From Zychaea mexicana (Eukaryota > Mucoromycota > Mucoromycetes > Mucorales > Lichtheimiaceae), in assembly GCF_025766255.1 (NCBI RefSeq), contig NW_026516791.1, positions 1-64,000 of the forward strand: a stretch of 64,000 nt of DNA, read 5' to 3'. The position numbers were made by a program, and so were the translations under genes. Under the pieces are notes generated by a model. That model had not been told where the DNA came from. It searched no databases and was given only the letters and a program-made list of their open reading frames with translations. Positions 44,148-56,334 of the stretch are shown in pieces. Each line of letters opens with the position of its first letter. The first letter of the stretch is position 1.

Positions 44148-47100
44148 TTACTCGTCGGTGCTAGTGGGTTGTGTGTGTTGTGATGGTTGTGATGGTTGTG
44201 TTTGCGGTTGTGGAGGAGGATTTAGAAGCACCTCATGGTAGACAATGTTGATAGTGGAAGCTGTATCGAGGTCAGTAATGTTTTGAAGGTCGGTAATGTT
44301 TTGAAGGTCGATGGCAATGTGGATGTTATTTGGGTTGGTGGCACGGGAAAGTGCAACATACAGTTGACCATGCACAAACACAGGTTCTTGAAGGCGAATG
44401 CCAACATATTCTAATGTTTGGCCTTGCGCTTTGTGAATGGTCATTGCGAAGGCCGGGCGGACAGGGAATTGACAGCGCGAAAGGATGAAAGGATAATCAC
44501 CCTCAGCAGTACACATATGGATGCGAGGGAGATAATGCACTTGCCCTACATGGCCTTGATCGATTCGCTTAACAGCAATCGAATGGTCGAGAAGACGGGT
44601 GACAAAAACGTTTGTGCCGTTGCACAGACCTGCATCAGGATTGATGTTGCGCAAAAGCACCAATGGCATACCCACTTTGAGCTGCAGAATGTGGGATGGA
44701 AGTCCACTGGCACTCAAACTGTTGAGGAATTCAACAGGATAGTTGGCTCGAGCATAGTCAGGGTCATCCGCATCGACAATTCGATTAGTAGAGTTATACT
44801 CTCTGCCTTCGCCAGGGAAAAGCGTGTACGCTGTTTCATTAATGTCGTCAACGTCAACGTTTTTAGCGGCTAAAATAGCGCGGCCATGGTAGTGCTCTGG
44901 TTGCGGATGAAAAGCTCGAATGGATGGATACACGACATCAATAAGTGACATAGTGTCACTTGCATCCATACGCCATTCTGCAGGAATCTGAACAGCTTCA
45001 GTATAAGGTGGCTGCCCATCACTAATTGCAAGGAGGGTATCAGCAAATGCAGCGGCATCAGGGCCAGCCTGACGCACGCGCATATTGACAGTGAGGTGCA
45101 AGACCTAGACATAATTCTCCCAAAAGGTAGCTGAACAGATGGTCTCGCTTACTATCTCTGAACGTGTACCCCTCTTGACAACAGGAAGCACTTGACGGAA
45201 ATCGCCACCAAACACCACGACCTTGCCACCAAAAGGAATCTGTCCATATACTGGATCAATGGCGCCCATGATGTCACGCAATGACCGGTCGACAGCCTCA
45301 AAATTGTGCTTACTGCACATAACAGCCTCATCCCAAATAATGAGAGAGGCTTGTTGTACCAGATATGCATGTGGCCCACCAAGACGAAGGTTACATGTCG
45401 TATCAGCATCAGCGTTTATGGGAATCTTAAAACGACTGTGCGCGGTACGGCCACCAGGAAGCAGAATTACAGCAAAACCCGATGTAGCAATAGGCAGTGC
45501 TATTTCACCCCGCGATCGGACACAGCTCAACAGCGTTTTAAACAACTGCGATTTGCCAGTACCACCGGCTCCATTCACAAAGAAAACGCGAGAGAAGTAG
45601 TGTGGAGTGAAAACATCCATTGCATTAGTGATAGCATCATATGCAGCTCGCTGTTCGTCGTTGAGAGTAGGCAGCAGCGTTTGCAGGATGCGATTCTGCT
45701 CATTCACCTCATATTCACGACCTTCAAGGAGTGCCAGACCTTCAAGGCGTGGTAGCAGATCCAGCTCGGTCACAAAGGTCTGCGGCAACGACGGAAACTC
45801 GGAGAGATGATGACCGGTGACCTGCAACCAGGTCTCAATGTCACCAAGGGTGCGCTGGTAGATCTGTTTGAGTTGTTGCTCAGACAATTCGGCTTCATTG
45901 GGAATAGAGAGCGTCCTGCGCATCTCAAAGAAGTAGTCGTCTGCCATACGCTCGCGATAGGTGGTCCACAGCGATGCTGGGTCAGTAGGAGAGCAGTTCG
46001 TCAGAATATAGACAAAAAGCTGTCTAATTGCTGCAGCTGATGGGGCAACCTGGACAACCTCAGCCATACAGCGATCCCATTCCTCGTCGGACTCCAGAAG
46101 GCCACGGGCAACAGCAGCTTCCTGGAACGTCGCATATGTTGTTCCCTCATACTGCCTCAGAGAAACAAAACCAGTGGGAGCACAGACAGACAGCAGAAGG
46201 AGGCGAAGGCAATATAATTCCATGTTCGAGAGGGAAGCATGGAATATACGCGTAACAACATTTTGGATGGGAGGGTTGGTGCGAGGATTCCAACGGCGAT
46301 TTCTGTTGTCCTAGGTGTAGTGGCATGGGATCTCTGAGTAAAGATACTCTTCTGTTGCACGATTTTCGCTGTAAAGGCGGAAAAAGGCAAGAAGCTTGGT
46401 GCCGGATTCTGCCGCGTCACGCGCTACACGAACTTCCTGTGGTGTCATATCGTCACGTAGATTGACAATCTATTCGCCCGGTAAGTGAAGGTCCAAACGT
46501 ACGACTGTTGGATAGTGCATATGCACATCAAACTCGAACGTACGATGGATAGCCTCGCACGGACCAATGTATCGAGCGTTTTGGAATTGCTCTACTTCAT
46601 TGACCGGCTCAGCAGCGGCATTATCGGTGGTGGTGGTGGCGGCGACGCGTGTTGTTTCTATTTGCGCTCGGTCGGTGCCCTTGGTGATGTATTTGCACAA
46701 ATACTTGATGGCGCGGTTGGATGTGCAAATTTCAACGTTAATGTGTGCATCGTACTTGTGGCTAAGGTAGGGGTTGTACGGCACAACATGTCGGTTGTCG
46801 GCGAGAAAGTTGGAAGTAGGGAAGAGGTGGCAGTTTTGTTGATTTTCACGGCGTCGGTAGATGGGATATCCATCTCAGTTGACGCGTGTCTCGTTGTTAA
46901 ATGGTTTTAGATAGCCTTGTGAGCACCGGTTATCCTTCATGCACACAGCATTGGTGCCTGGACCACATGGGCCGTGTATCATGCACGCTGTCACCGTGCG
47001 ATACAACTGTGGTTGTGTGATGGAATTCAGAAACTCAGCAGATACAAATTGGTCGTAGTTGGTGGGGTTGCGTGGACGGTCTTCTTGCTCTAAAATGACC

Positions 47101-49223
47101 AGGATATGGACGTGCGGCAAACCACGCTTCTGGAACTCGACAGTTGCCAAGTATCCAGCGACTTGACCAAAGCATTTCGACTCCTTGATATCCTTGAGCA
47201 ACTGGGTGAGTTTGAGGTGAAACACCCGAGTTGCAATATCCAGTCGGTCGTATGCTTGCTGGCTAGGAAGAAGCTCCGCAACGATTTCAGGCCATCTTGG
47301 ATTGCAAGTAAACGTAACGAAAAGCGTTGGGTTACCCCGCTAGCGAACGATTGCTAACCCATCCTGTAGCATCTGCTTCATGTAGCGAGGGCCACCTGTA
47401 AACGACGCTGGCAAAATGACTGCACGACCAATTTGCCTGGGATCGACGTTATCACCAACACCACTATACAACTCAGCACGTATCGTTCGTTGGTGGGTGA
47501 GGATGAAGTTAAGGCGGGAAAATTCGATACGTGCGTAGTTGTCAACCACCATCTGCTGGAAGAGACGCCCATAGTAGTGCAGGAACGATTCGCGGTCGCC
47601 ATTACGGATCATGAGCAGGTACGTGCAATGCTCACGCAGCGTCACTTGGATTGTGTCGTGCGACACCGATTCGCAAGTCAAACCTTGGAACCATCCATTG
47701 TCACCAAATGGAAACATCAGGACATAGTGGAGCGGCATATACGATGCGTACAAGGAGCTGATACGACGAAGACCTTCTGCACGATCGTGAATGACGAAGT
47801 CATGCTCCCGTGCAGTGCCATCCACAGTACGTTCTACCACCATTGCTGCTACTTCAGGGTAACCCTGTTGATCGTAGCGACGGCCCAAGTCGCTTTGACG
47901 AATTACAGCCTGAAGTGTTCCAAGTGGCTGATCACCGTGGGTTTCGACAGCAGAAACGAATGTGCGCGCCAAAGGATTGTGCATCTCCATTACACCTTGC
48001 AGCATTTCGATCGTCTCGCGGAGGAGCCTAGAATACAAAGTCGTACGTCTCGCCAATTGCTCCTGTGTATCTGCGAAATAGATCTGCGAATAGTTCGCTT
48101 ACGCCTGGTTATCCGGTCTTAGCGCACCAACAGCATGATACAATGTGCCATTGATACGGTAAGTGGGTACGCCGCCTGCACCACTTGCTAAGACAGGATC
48201 GACGTTGCCACCAAGAATGGATGCAAATGCAAACATACTGTTATATGCCCTGATGTTGGTATAGAAGTTGACACTAACGGGATCATTACTGTTACGATTC
48301 GTTAGGAGGTCACGGAGAGGAACAGGAGGAGTGCGAGGAATTGGCAGCTGGATCTTTCCAGAAAGGCAGCAGAGACTAAAGCGAGGATTGCGTATAGATG
48401 ATATCGTGAGCTTTTCATCCAACCACATTAGTGTACCACAATACGGACAAACAGTATCCATACGTGGCAACACATGACGATGGAAGGAGTCGCCGGCAGT
48501 ATAGCATACGTTTGGCCCAAAAACGTCTTCTGGATCGAAGGGGACTACACGTGCAATGCGGTATTGAGCCCCATGCTCATGCTCGACATTGCTTAGGTTA
48601 AATGGACAGAGGTGGTGGGTGCAGCGTGTGTGCGTTGGTGCCTAGTAATTGGAGCAACGCGTAACTGGTGGGGTGGCAGTAACAGCAGCAGGCGTTGCTG
48701 GAGGAGGATTGGCGGCAGGTGTAGGTGGAGGAGACGGAGAGTTGGTAGCGACGACAGGAGGCGGCTGAGCGTTGACAGTGGTAGGTGGTGCTGGCAGAGG
48801 AGGAGCGGATGGTTGAGCATTGACGGCAGCAACGGTGGCAGCTGGTGGAGAAGGAGAAGTAGGAAGTACAGCAACTGTAGTTCTATCAGCAAAAATATTA
48901 TTATACCAAACTGATCAATTCAGGTAAAATACCTTGGTTGCGAGGGTTAAGGGGGCAAAGCCCGTAGGAACGTCTTTGGTGGGTGGTTGAGCCACAGACG
49001 CAAGTTCTCAAAGTAGCAGGAGCGGTGGGGTCTTCAAAAACAATCTACATACCGATTTCTCAAAGTAAACAGACTGCAGTAATACAAATATAAATATATA
49101 TAGACTCGCAAAACATATATTACCTATTCTACGACGAACATTGCAAGAATGAGCTGGGCATGGTCCATTGTCGACATTTGAACCACAGTTACAGTTTTGA
49201 TGAGTAGTAGATTGCTTCAACAC
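44148..49223 (-). pseudogene. Helitron Rep-helicase of E3, broken by stop codons only
   Basis: Domains and order are as in E2: Cys/His first segment (49223-49140), Pro-rich linker, CPYCG zinc segment (about 48435), HUH motif PHVHIL (about 47105), two-tyrosine motif (about 46700), Walker A GAGGTGKS (about 45565), GDFRQVLP (about 45200) and the C-terminal block IHKAQGQT (about 44430). From 48473 to 44148 all segments are in one frame with no indel. Stops lie at 48644 (TAG, just upstream), 48099 (TAA), 47342 (TAG), 46877 (TGA), 46472 (TAG), 46313 (TAG) and 45107 (TAG). E2 shows CAG, CAA, CGA or TGG at each, and none of the stops is shared with E2. Confidence 0.9.
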
Positions 49224-49589
49224 CCCAACAAAAAAAATTAGTTATCATAGTGATTTAAGCTTTTTGCAACAAATTTCAAGAAAATGCCTTAAATATTGTT
49301 GGCGGTTGATTAAGTCAAGTAACACACCTCTTGAGAACTCATTGTACTATTGAATACTTGAAAGCACAGTAATAATTGTTTTGAAAGACAACAATGGAAT
49401 ATGCACACGTTCCTGACAGTGAAAAAACACAAACAAAAAATATGTTGCTATTTCCAAATCTGGTTTTTACGCTGGGATTGAAAAGCTGTTTTACTGAGGA
49501 ATTGCCTACAGGATGACCATATTTGGATTTTACGCTGGGATTGAAATCGTAAGGACCATGCTCTATTTAATAGAAGATATCTAAAGTAT

Positions 49590-50267
49590 GAATTGAAAAA
49601 CCTTTTATACTTATATTTTTTCTTGTCAAGTTTTAAAATAAGGTTATCAATAAAAGTACAATTATAAGTATCATTTAATTTATCCATACAGGGCTTACAT
49701 GTAATCATACACATATATTCTCCCCTACCCGTTTCACATTCATCATTATCTGAATCACCCTATGAGGCGTCTGCACCAGAGGTGTCATCTAACATTGCAT
49801 CAGAAATATGAGGATTGCTGAGAATTTGAATTTTCAGCATATGTTTCTTTTGTCTATGTATTTGAAATATGAGGAATTTCAAATTGCTGAGAATTTAAAT
49901 TTTCGGCAACTATTTCTTTTGGAGGTAATGTATCGGGATTATCATAGTATTTCTCATATTTATGTAATTTTTCCTTTAGTTTTATATTTTCCTTTAATGT
50001 TTTCTCTTTACTTTTTTTAACAGAAATAATATCTCTTTCATTATTCGCTTTATTTAAATTATTTTTAGATGTCTCTTTTTGTTTTTTTGATGCTTTACGT
50101 TTTATTAATAATTTATTCTTTTTAATATTATAATTTATATCATATTTTTCATAAATTGTTTCTTCAGCAAATTCTTTAATGTTTATACTATTATTATTTA
50201 AAAATATACTTAATTTATTGGTATCAAGGACGATTTTGTCATTGTTGAATGTGATTGTGTTGTTCAT
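49590..50267 (-). pseudogene. X-b cargo, 5' part (basic coiled-coil protein)
   Basis: The first frame (50267-49854) is a 137-residue Asn/Lys-rich, largely helical protein with a KEKTLKENIKLKEKLHKYEKYY coiled-coil-like segment (about 50000). After a frame change at about 49855 comes SDAMLDDTSGADAS, which strongly resembles the end of the X-d membrane ORF (SDAMLEDNTSGAGSS). A TAG and a Cys-containing segment (CMITCKPCMDK) follow up to the E3 junction. An approximately 55-bp tandem duplication lies at 49807-49920. Function unknown. Confidence 0.45.
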
Positions 50268-50308
50268 GTTTAATATTATGAGGTGTTATTTCTATATAAT
50301 AAAAAAAT

Positions 50309-50316
50309 TCAATTTT
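50309..50316 (-). promoter_or_regulatory. AAAATTGA motif, X-b
   Basis: On the minus strand AAAATTGA is followed by a T-run and TATATAG. The ORF start at 50267 is about 40 bp downstream. Confidence 0.5.
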
Positions 50317-50489
50317 TATTTTTTTAAAAATTTTTAAATATATGCATGTTAAGATATACATAATTTAATTTTATAAAAATTATTTTGGTTACACCAACTT
50401 ATTATGGCTATTCGTCCAATAAATACCAATAAATCAGAGCATAATCATTATAACCTCAACCGGTCCCCCTACTGTATCGAGATCAGAAC

Positions 50490-50698
50490 CTTCACTGGCT
50501 TCAACCATTTCTGTTTCTTACTGTTGCATGATAGGAGGCGTTGGTCGTACAGGTTGACTACTATTTCTTGTGTTAAACCTTATGTTTCTGGTTCTTGCTG
50601 TTGGGTGACAGGAGGTGTTGATCATACAAGCTGACTACCGTCTCTTCTGTTAAAACCTTGCGTAGTAGGAGACCAAATAATAAAATTGTCGCTCATGA
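50490..50698 (-). pseudogene. 5' piece of an unknown gene cut by X-b
   Basis: The minus-strand frame starts MSDNFIIWSPTTQGF at 50698 and runs into two imperfect copies of a Thr-Pro-Pro-Val-Thr-Gln-Gln-type repeat, with stops. X-b starts at 50489 within it. No recognisable domain. Confidence 0.35.
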
Positions 50699-50839
50699 TA
50701 ATAAAAGATAAACGAAGTTGATGTGATAAAATAAGAAAGGGATAGATTTCGGTGATAATTAGCATTTACTACTTCTTTATCCTGCCTATTTATATGGCCT
50801 GACATTCGGTAGGCATTTATAATATGGAAAGTATTCATT

Positions 50840-51296
50840 TTATGCTGTTTTGACAGTTAATCGTCTTTTTTTGTTCAATATCTCTTACTACTACTTGGAG
50901 ATGTAGATGAAAATAGTAATAGCATGGTCCGAACGCCCGCAAAATTGCTCTCAAAATGTCCATATGGACTATCACAATTTTGGTAATACCTTACTTCTAA
51001 ATCAGGACCCCATCCAGACGGCCGTTCGCCCTTTTTGAGAACACCCTAAAAAACACCTATATACTTTTTTCCCTCTTCTTCCATATTAGTCATTCCAGTC
51101 CTTTTTTCTCCTCTTCTTCCATATAAAGCAACATTGGGCTACTAAGCTTTCTTTGCTCATTTTTTTCGCTCTATTCATTGTCATCTTTACCTGCTTTCTA
51201 AACATGCTCCTTGACATGCTATTTCCATTTTACACTTTTTTTTACTAATGTTTTCATCTCTAAATGATCTTAATTCTCTTTAATAGCTCTTTCAAA
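50840..51296. other. no recognised feature
   Basis: AT- and pyrimidine-rich flank of the next gene. Nothing supported. CT-rich tracts around 51060-51180 could be a promoter region. Confidence 0.35.
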
Positions 51297-52630
51297 ATGC
51301 CTATCGACCGCCAGCTCTTCATCACTCTCCACAAAGTCACCGTCAACGCTAGGTTTACTTATAACTTAGATAGAACATGAACCATTAAAACTAATATCCT
51401 ATTCACTATTCCCCAACGCCACTCTCAAGCCCACCTTGGAAGCCATTTTGGAGGCAATAGATCGTGGTAAGCACAAGTAACTGTGAACTACAGAATTATC
51501 ACATACTTATATAGTCATATTAGTCCCAGTTGAAACTACCAAATAGACCTTTAGAGCTTACTTGGCAGATCTGGACGATCTGATGCAAATAGAGGCTGAT
51601 TGTGAAGCTCTGGTCCAACAGCAACAACAACAAGAACAAGAAGACGTAGAAGAAGAAGACGTCAAAGAAGAAGTCGTCTACTTGACTCCTACTGAAGATG
51701 AAGCATAAGCATTTTTAATACTTAAAATGATCATTTCCTTACTAAAATTAAATAATATGTAGCTCTGACATCGAGGAACTCCAACCCTAGGAAGCAGCAA
51801 TGCGTGAGGACCCCTTTTACCGCAATTTTTGGTCCACAAGTAACCAACTAGCTAAAGGTAACCCTTCTTTATCCCATTATTTCTCAGTCTATTAATATTC
51901 CTTCATCCAAGTATAGTCTACAAGAAGTTCCATACTTTGGCTACCCCTAAACATGGTGCTCCTCTCACTTCGGTCATCCTCGAGCTTAATACCACTACGG
52001 TTGCTACTGCATCAGCTTGTTGCATTCATAGAAACGAAGATATAGAAGGCATCAACTTTTTTAGTTATATCCGTAACTACAACGAGCAGCAACCAGAGCA
52101 AATTATCAACCACGCAATCAGTGGAACCCCCTTTGAAGCTTTGGACCAAAAATTAATCAAGTCCATCCGAGCTATCTTGTGTGCATACTTGCATTACAAG
52201 AAAGGTGGTAGCCTTAATCAACTTGGCTACAAGAGAAAGCTGAATGAATTGGCTAAAGGTACTTCCCAAATACAAACTTACACAAATTATTTCTAATTCC
52301 TCTTTTCCTAGTTGGATTGCCAAGATCTGCTAAGCCAAGCTATACAATAACTGTTGGTTATCATATGCTGGCTTTCTACAAGCAAGCTGGCGCCTAGCCA
52401 ATCCTCTTTTCAGACAAGTTCAACTAGCCTTTCTTCCTCTCCGTACGTAACCTTTTTCTTTCTCACCCTGCTTTTTTACTAACATACTTTCTTTAGTTCT
52501 CCTCGGACAACTAGGCTTATTTGGAGGCAAATGACTTTTCTCCTTTGCGTCCTTTAATCACACCAATAATTCCTACAATGAACTACTTGACATCGTTCGA
52601 AAATGTTGGCTTCTTCCTTCATCATATTCA
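51297..52630 (+). pseudogene. unknown intron-rich gene, decayed
   Basis: Starting MPIDRQLFITLHKVTVNA at 51297, exons can be traced: about 51410-51469 (FPNATLKPTLEAILEAIDR), 51530-51708 (with TAG at 51544, a Gln-rich and Glu-rich acidic part), 51915-52257 (VYKKFHTLATPKHGAP ... LGYKRKLNELAK) and a piece after 52312. Introns are short with GTAAGC or GTAACC donors. Stops and lost splice sites increase toward the 3' end, where X-c begins. It looks like an expressed-type gene, perhaps a repeated fungal family, but I cannot name it. Confidence 0.4.
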
Positions 52631-52811
52631 GTCATTGGGGACCGGCCATGGTTATGATGATTTTAATGCGATTCAGTAACCCTAGATGACTTATTAGCTA
52701 AGATATATCAGGATAGCCAAATTAATTTTTATTGAAATAATTCATGCACAAATGTCTTGGCATGCATACATTTAAATTTTTGAAAAAAACTAAAAGTTGA
52801 CTTTTTTTAAT

Positions 52812-53062
52812 GGGAATTAATTTATAACAATTAAATATAAGAGATAATTATTAATTATCCTTATATTATTGATTATAGTTAATTCTTAGGAATTAAAAGG
52901 GTTTATTATGATTAATTTAGAACAGGCTAGGAGGTACGACGACTCCTTAGTTCAATAAAAAATCAATGAAGTTAGATTTTTTTTTAGAACGCTTGATATG
53001 AAATTCTTAACTAAAATTAATTTACTGTTTACAGTAAAATTAATTGTTATGGATTGAATCTC
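52812..53062. mobile_element. 251-bp insertion in the X-c leader
   Basis: X-d lacks this segment. Flanking AAT on both sides (52809-52811 and 53063-53065) suggests a 3-bp duplication. The ends are GGGAATTAA... and ...TTGAATCTC, weakly complementary. It contains a hairpin at 53015-53045 (TTTACTG-TTTA-CAGTAAA). Confidence 0.5.
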
Positions 53063-53141
53063 AATATAAAAATAATACCACAGAATATAAAGCAAAATAT
53101 ATTTTTTATATTTTTTATTTTTATTACTTCACCAATCGACA

Positions 53142-53416
53142 TGAACCAACTCAACCTTCTTGCATTCTTAGCTATTATGGCTGAATTTGTTCCTATTTTA
53201 GGAATTACATTGATACTCTTAATTAAAAGAGCAAAACACCTTACTGAAAACCATCAGTATATTGAGTATGAACCTCTTGTTACACAACTGATGTCAGAAC
53301 TCAAAAAAGACCTTACACAGGCTAAAGTAGATAAAAAAACTAAAGATAATGCATATAATAAAATAATTGGAAGAATTCGAGAAAATGTGAGATTCCTCAA
53401 ATCCTCAATTTTCTGA
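53142..53416 (+). CDS. X-c small membrane/coiled-coil ORF
   Basis: MNQLNLLAFLAIMAEFVPIL begins a 91-residue frame with one hydrophobic segment (residues about 5-27), then a charged helical region. X-d has a clear relative at 63061-63405, with the hydrophobic segment nearly identical. In X-c the end is altered: after FLKSS the frame closes early, and the SDAML-like codons follow in another frame. Topology by eye: one transmembrane or signal-anchor helix with a short N-terminus. Function unknown. Confidence 0.5.
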
Positions 53417-53771
53417 TGCAATGTTAGAGGGTACTCTGGTACAGATTCCTCGTAGGGTGATAAGTTGGAATTGATGTAATTTTACTATTATCTATTAATA
53501 ATATAAATACAATAAAAATTGAAAAAATATTATAATAAAAAATAGACATTGATAATATAAATATCGAATTTAAAAATAAATTAAATGATGAAGTTAATAA
53601 ATTAATAGTTAATAATTGGAATTTTTGACAGGATCCTTAGCCTGAAATAAAAAATAGGAGAACATCTCATAGTATAGTGATTACAAAATTATTGCACAAT
53701 TTTCTTTATTTATAATATTTTTACAAGTTCAGAGTTTTAAATTATGCATACTAAAATTTTTTATTTAGTAC

Positions 53772-53800
53772 AAAATTGAATTTTTATTAATTTATAAAAA
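53772..53800 (+). promoter_or_regulatory. AAAATTGA + TATAAAAA, upstream of Z3
   Basis: AAAATTGA at 53772-53779 and TATAAAAA at about 53793. The Z3 ATG is at 53812, only 33 bp after the 8-mer, the shortest spacing of the set. Confidence 0.55.
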
Positions 53801-53811
53801 TTACTTTTAAA

Positions 53812-54183
53812 ATGGTTGCTCTCAATAACTATCTTCCTATCAGTCATATACAATTATCCACAAATCTATGTAATGAGATGGATACTTTTATACAGACTGA
53901 ATTTGACTATTTTATTAAAAACAATATAATCACAAAAATACAAGAAAAAATCCATAAAAAAATAAAAGAATTGTTCTCATCAGACTATTTTCTATATCTT
54001 TCTATGTATAATAGCTGTTATACTCATACGTTTAAACGAGAAAAGAATAATGGGAAATTTTGTGGGAAAAAATCAACAGAAAAGGGTGATAAAAATAAAT
54101 ATGTTTGCAGAAAACATAATCCAGATCATATTCCTGAAAAGAGAAAGATAATTGAAGAAAAAGGTAAAAATATTATACAATAG
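53812..54183 (+). CDS. Z3: AT-rich zinc-finger ORF (123 aa)
   Basis: The same build as Z1: a helical N-terminal half, then a Cys/His cluster (CYTHTFKREKNNGKFCGKK ... YVCRKHNPDHIPEKRK) and a basic tail. The H-x-(K/R) and C-x-x-H positions line up with Z1 and Z2. It is uninterrupted. It sits between a scrap of the T transposase N-terminus (about 53540-53650) and the T2 body (from 54597), so it either belongs to the T element or inserted into it. The recurring association Z then T (here and at 22965/24234) favours a two-gene element. Confidence 0.5.
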   Translation: MVALNNYLPISHIQLSTNLCNEMDTFIQTEFDYFIKNNIITKIQEKIHKKIKELFSSDYFLYLSMYNSCYTHTFKREKNNGKFCGKKSTEKGDKNKYVCRKHNPDHIPEKRKIIEEKGKNIIQ

Positions 54184-54596
54184 ATAAATATACAACAAGT
54201 AGATAATCGTATTATAAATAAGAAAAAAAAAGAAAAAAAAGAAAACCTATAAAGATAACTATAGGTAATCCTTTCTTCCTTTGTTTTAATAATGTTCTAC
54301 CTCAAGTATTTAATATTATATGTGAAGATGATGCTCTAAAACATATTCATTTAACAACTCCTTTTCATTAAATTTAGGAATATCGTCTTTACTACTATTA
54401 TTATCTCTATTATCATTTTTCACTGACTTCATCATCAATATTCATATTATCATCTATATCAAAATTCAAAATAATTATATTAACTTCATTATTTATCTTT
54501 TGATCTAAATAATTAAAAGTAATTTGTTACTATGAGAAATTTTTGTAGCTCTTAAAAAATTTGTAACTCTTAATTTTTATGAGATATTACTAGGAT
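54184..54596. other. AT-rich spacer between Z3 and T2
   Basis: No ORF. A-rich then T-rich tracts, partly symmetrical (runs of ATTATTATC-type sequence near 54390-54470). Nothing supported. Confidence 0.35.
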
Positions 54597-55986
54597 ACAT
54601 ACACCATAGATTTAATCATTATACAAAAATAAAAGATATAAAAAGTAATGAAATTATGAAAAATATAAAAAATGAACTATTAGAAAATTAGGATATATTC
54701 CTATTTATTATTTTTTAACTAAATTATATACTAACCGAGAATATCTAGGTCCTTATCGTGAAGTAGAAAAAGGATTAATTTTATTATATCATATAGTATC
54801 TGGTAGAACAGGACCTGAAATGGTAAATATTATTCCTTACACATCTTTTTATGATTTATATAAGGATTTTTGGATAAATAATTATAATAATATTAATAAA
54901 CAAGTAAAAAATGATTTAGAAAATATATTTTCAAATATAAAAACTAAAATTTTAGCAGCAAATACGTATAATCCAAATGGATCTGAAAATGTAACTTTAT
55001 ATATTGATGGTCATAATAGTAAAATAAAATACTATAATCCAAATGAAAGTAAAAGTGGATTGTATTCATATAAATTAAAGGGACCTAGTTTAAGAACTCA
55101 AATAATAGTAGATATTAATAAAAGTATTATATATATTTCAAATAGTGAAAAATGTGCAAAGGGTAATGATGGAACTATGTTCCTTAATATGAAACTATAT
55201 AAAAATATAAATAATTTAGATTGTATTAGAATGGATGGTGGATATAATCTATTTGTTGAAATATTTATAGAAAATGCAAATGAATATGGCTATGATTTTA
55301 GTCATAATAATTTTGTTTATCTAATAAGAAAAGAGGTTAATAAAAATTTAACTGTTAATGAGTTTAATTATAATAGTAGAATTTGGCTCATTTAGATCTG
55401 AAATTGAAAGTCACTATTCTATATTAGCATCAAAATTTAATAGATTTAATAATAATAAAGCAGCATTATAAATGTCTGATAAAAAATATTATAATCTTCA
55501 ATTCTGTGTTACATATTTATTAAAGAATATTTATAACTTTTGTGAAAATTATAATATAGAAGTTCAATCTCATCATATGTCATAGTATAGTAATAGATTT
55601 GAATTTCCAACAAAAATAAATAAAATTAATTTAGTATTTAGTAGTGAACAAAAAGTAAATAAACAATATAATGAGTTTAGAGAATTAAAATCTAAAATTT
55701 TAAATTTAAATATTAAAGATATTGAAAAAGATATAGAACAAAATATAGATAATAATGAATTTTTAATAAATGATGTACCTAAAAAAAAAAATATAACCAA
55801 TAAAAGAATAATGATAATATATTTCAGGTTGAAAAAATAGTAGATCATATGGCTGATATTAATAATAAATTAATATTCTATGTAAAATGGCTTGGTTATA
55901 GTGATGATGAAAATCCCTGGGTAAAACAAGATGATTTTAATACAAAAGATATTGTTAATGATTATATGAAAGAAAAAAATCTTTAA
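54597..55986 (+). pseudogene. T2: second chromodomain DDE transposase, broken
   Basis: This is collinear with T1 but without its insertions. The N-terminal part (GYIHHRFNHYTKIK) at about 54597 changes frame at about 54690 and then runs to 55395. Next come the E region (SEIESHYSILASKF, about 55400), the helical linker and the chromodomain (VEKIVDHMAD ... FYVKWLGYS, about 55828-55985). Catalytic candidates are D in LYIDGHNS (about 55005) and in RMDGGYNLF (about 55228), and E at about 55405. Breaks: frame changes at about 54690, 55380 and 55830, TAA at about 55470 and TAG at about 55584, where T1 has CAA and TGG. The catalytic part runs into the chromodomain with no long spacer, which shows the fusion clearly. 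Confidence 0.6.
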
Positions 55987-56334
55987 ATTTAAATAAAAAA
56001 ATAGTATAGTCTACCCTATATATTTAAAGAGGATAAATCCTCTTTTTTTTTGTAAATATAATGAATTACATCTGTATGAGTTATTGCATTATTCGATTAA
56101 TAAAATCAGTAAAACTATAAATCCCTCCATTGCATATATATATTTTTTTAATTTTGTTTGGTATTATTTCTTTTTTCTCTACTTTTTCTATTAGTGTTTT
56201 ATTTTTTTTTCTCTTTTTTTTCGTATATGTAGCTTACTATGTTGACATCATAGAAAGTCAGGTTTATTATTACCAATGTTTGTCTTAATCTTTTTATGAC
56301 ACATGTGACCCTCTTTTTTTCCTCTTCTATATAT
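55987..56334. other. AT-rich spacer, no gene
   Basis: A short hairpin AGAGGAT-AAATCC-type repeat lies near 56028-56048, then T-rich sequence up to the D3 fragment. Nothing else seen. Confidence 0.35.

Larger units (their letters stand above)
43277..49576 (-). mobile_element. E3: full-length Helitron, inverted relative to E2
   Basis: The same ends as E2: CTTCTATTAAATAG at 49576 leftward and the hairpin block ending near 43277, including AACTGGTCCCT (43280-43290) and its complement (43352-43362). The insert again sits between two T residues and restores the X-b frame when ignored. It carries the Rep-helicase pseudogene and the intact small zinc-finger ORF. E2 and E3 form a 6.3-kb inverted repeat about 34 kb apart, a possible substrate for inversion. 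Confidence 0.88.
43031..50489 (-). mobile_element. X-b: AT-rich element split by Helitron E3
   Basis: The left end on the minus strand is GGGGACCGGTTGAGGTTATA at 50489, nearly identical to X-a. The tail (about 43180-43031) matches 29139-29310. Without E3 the element is about 1.16 kb. It has an AAAATTGA promoter (50316-50309), a coding region and the acidic last codons shared with X-a. When E3 is ignored the frame reads from NSYFRY into IDLIKAKE, showing that E3 entered an existing X-b. Confidence 0.65.
52637..53460 (+). mobile_element. X-c: 5' part of an X element
   Basis: This starts GGGGACCGGCCATGGTTATG, the same subfamily as X-d (62525). The promoter 8-mer is altered here (AAAAGTTGA, about 52790). 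It carries the ORF 53142-53416. After about 53460 the X sequence stops, and a scrap matching the N-terminus of the T transposase follows (about 53540-53650). Confidence 0.6.

Noticed and set aside
48612..48914. Arg/Trp-rich ORF opposite the E3 Pro-rich linker
   Set aside because: A shadow of the Pro/Ala-rich coding region of Rep-helicase.
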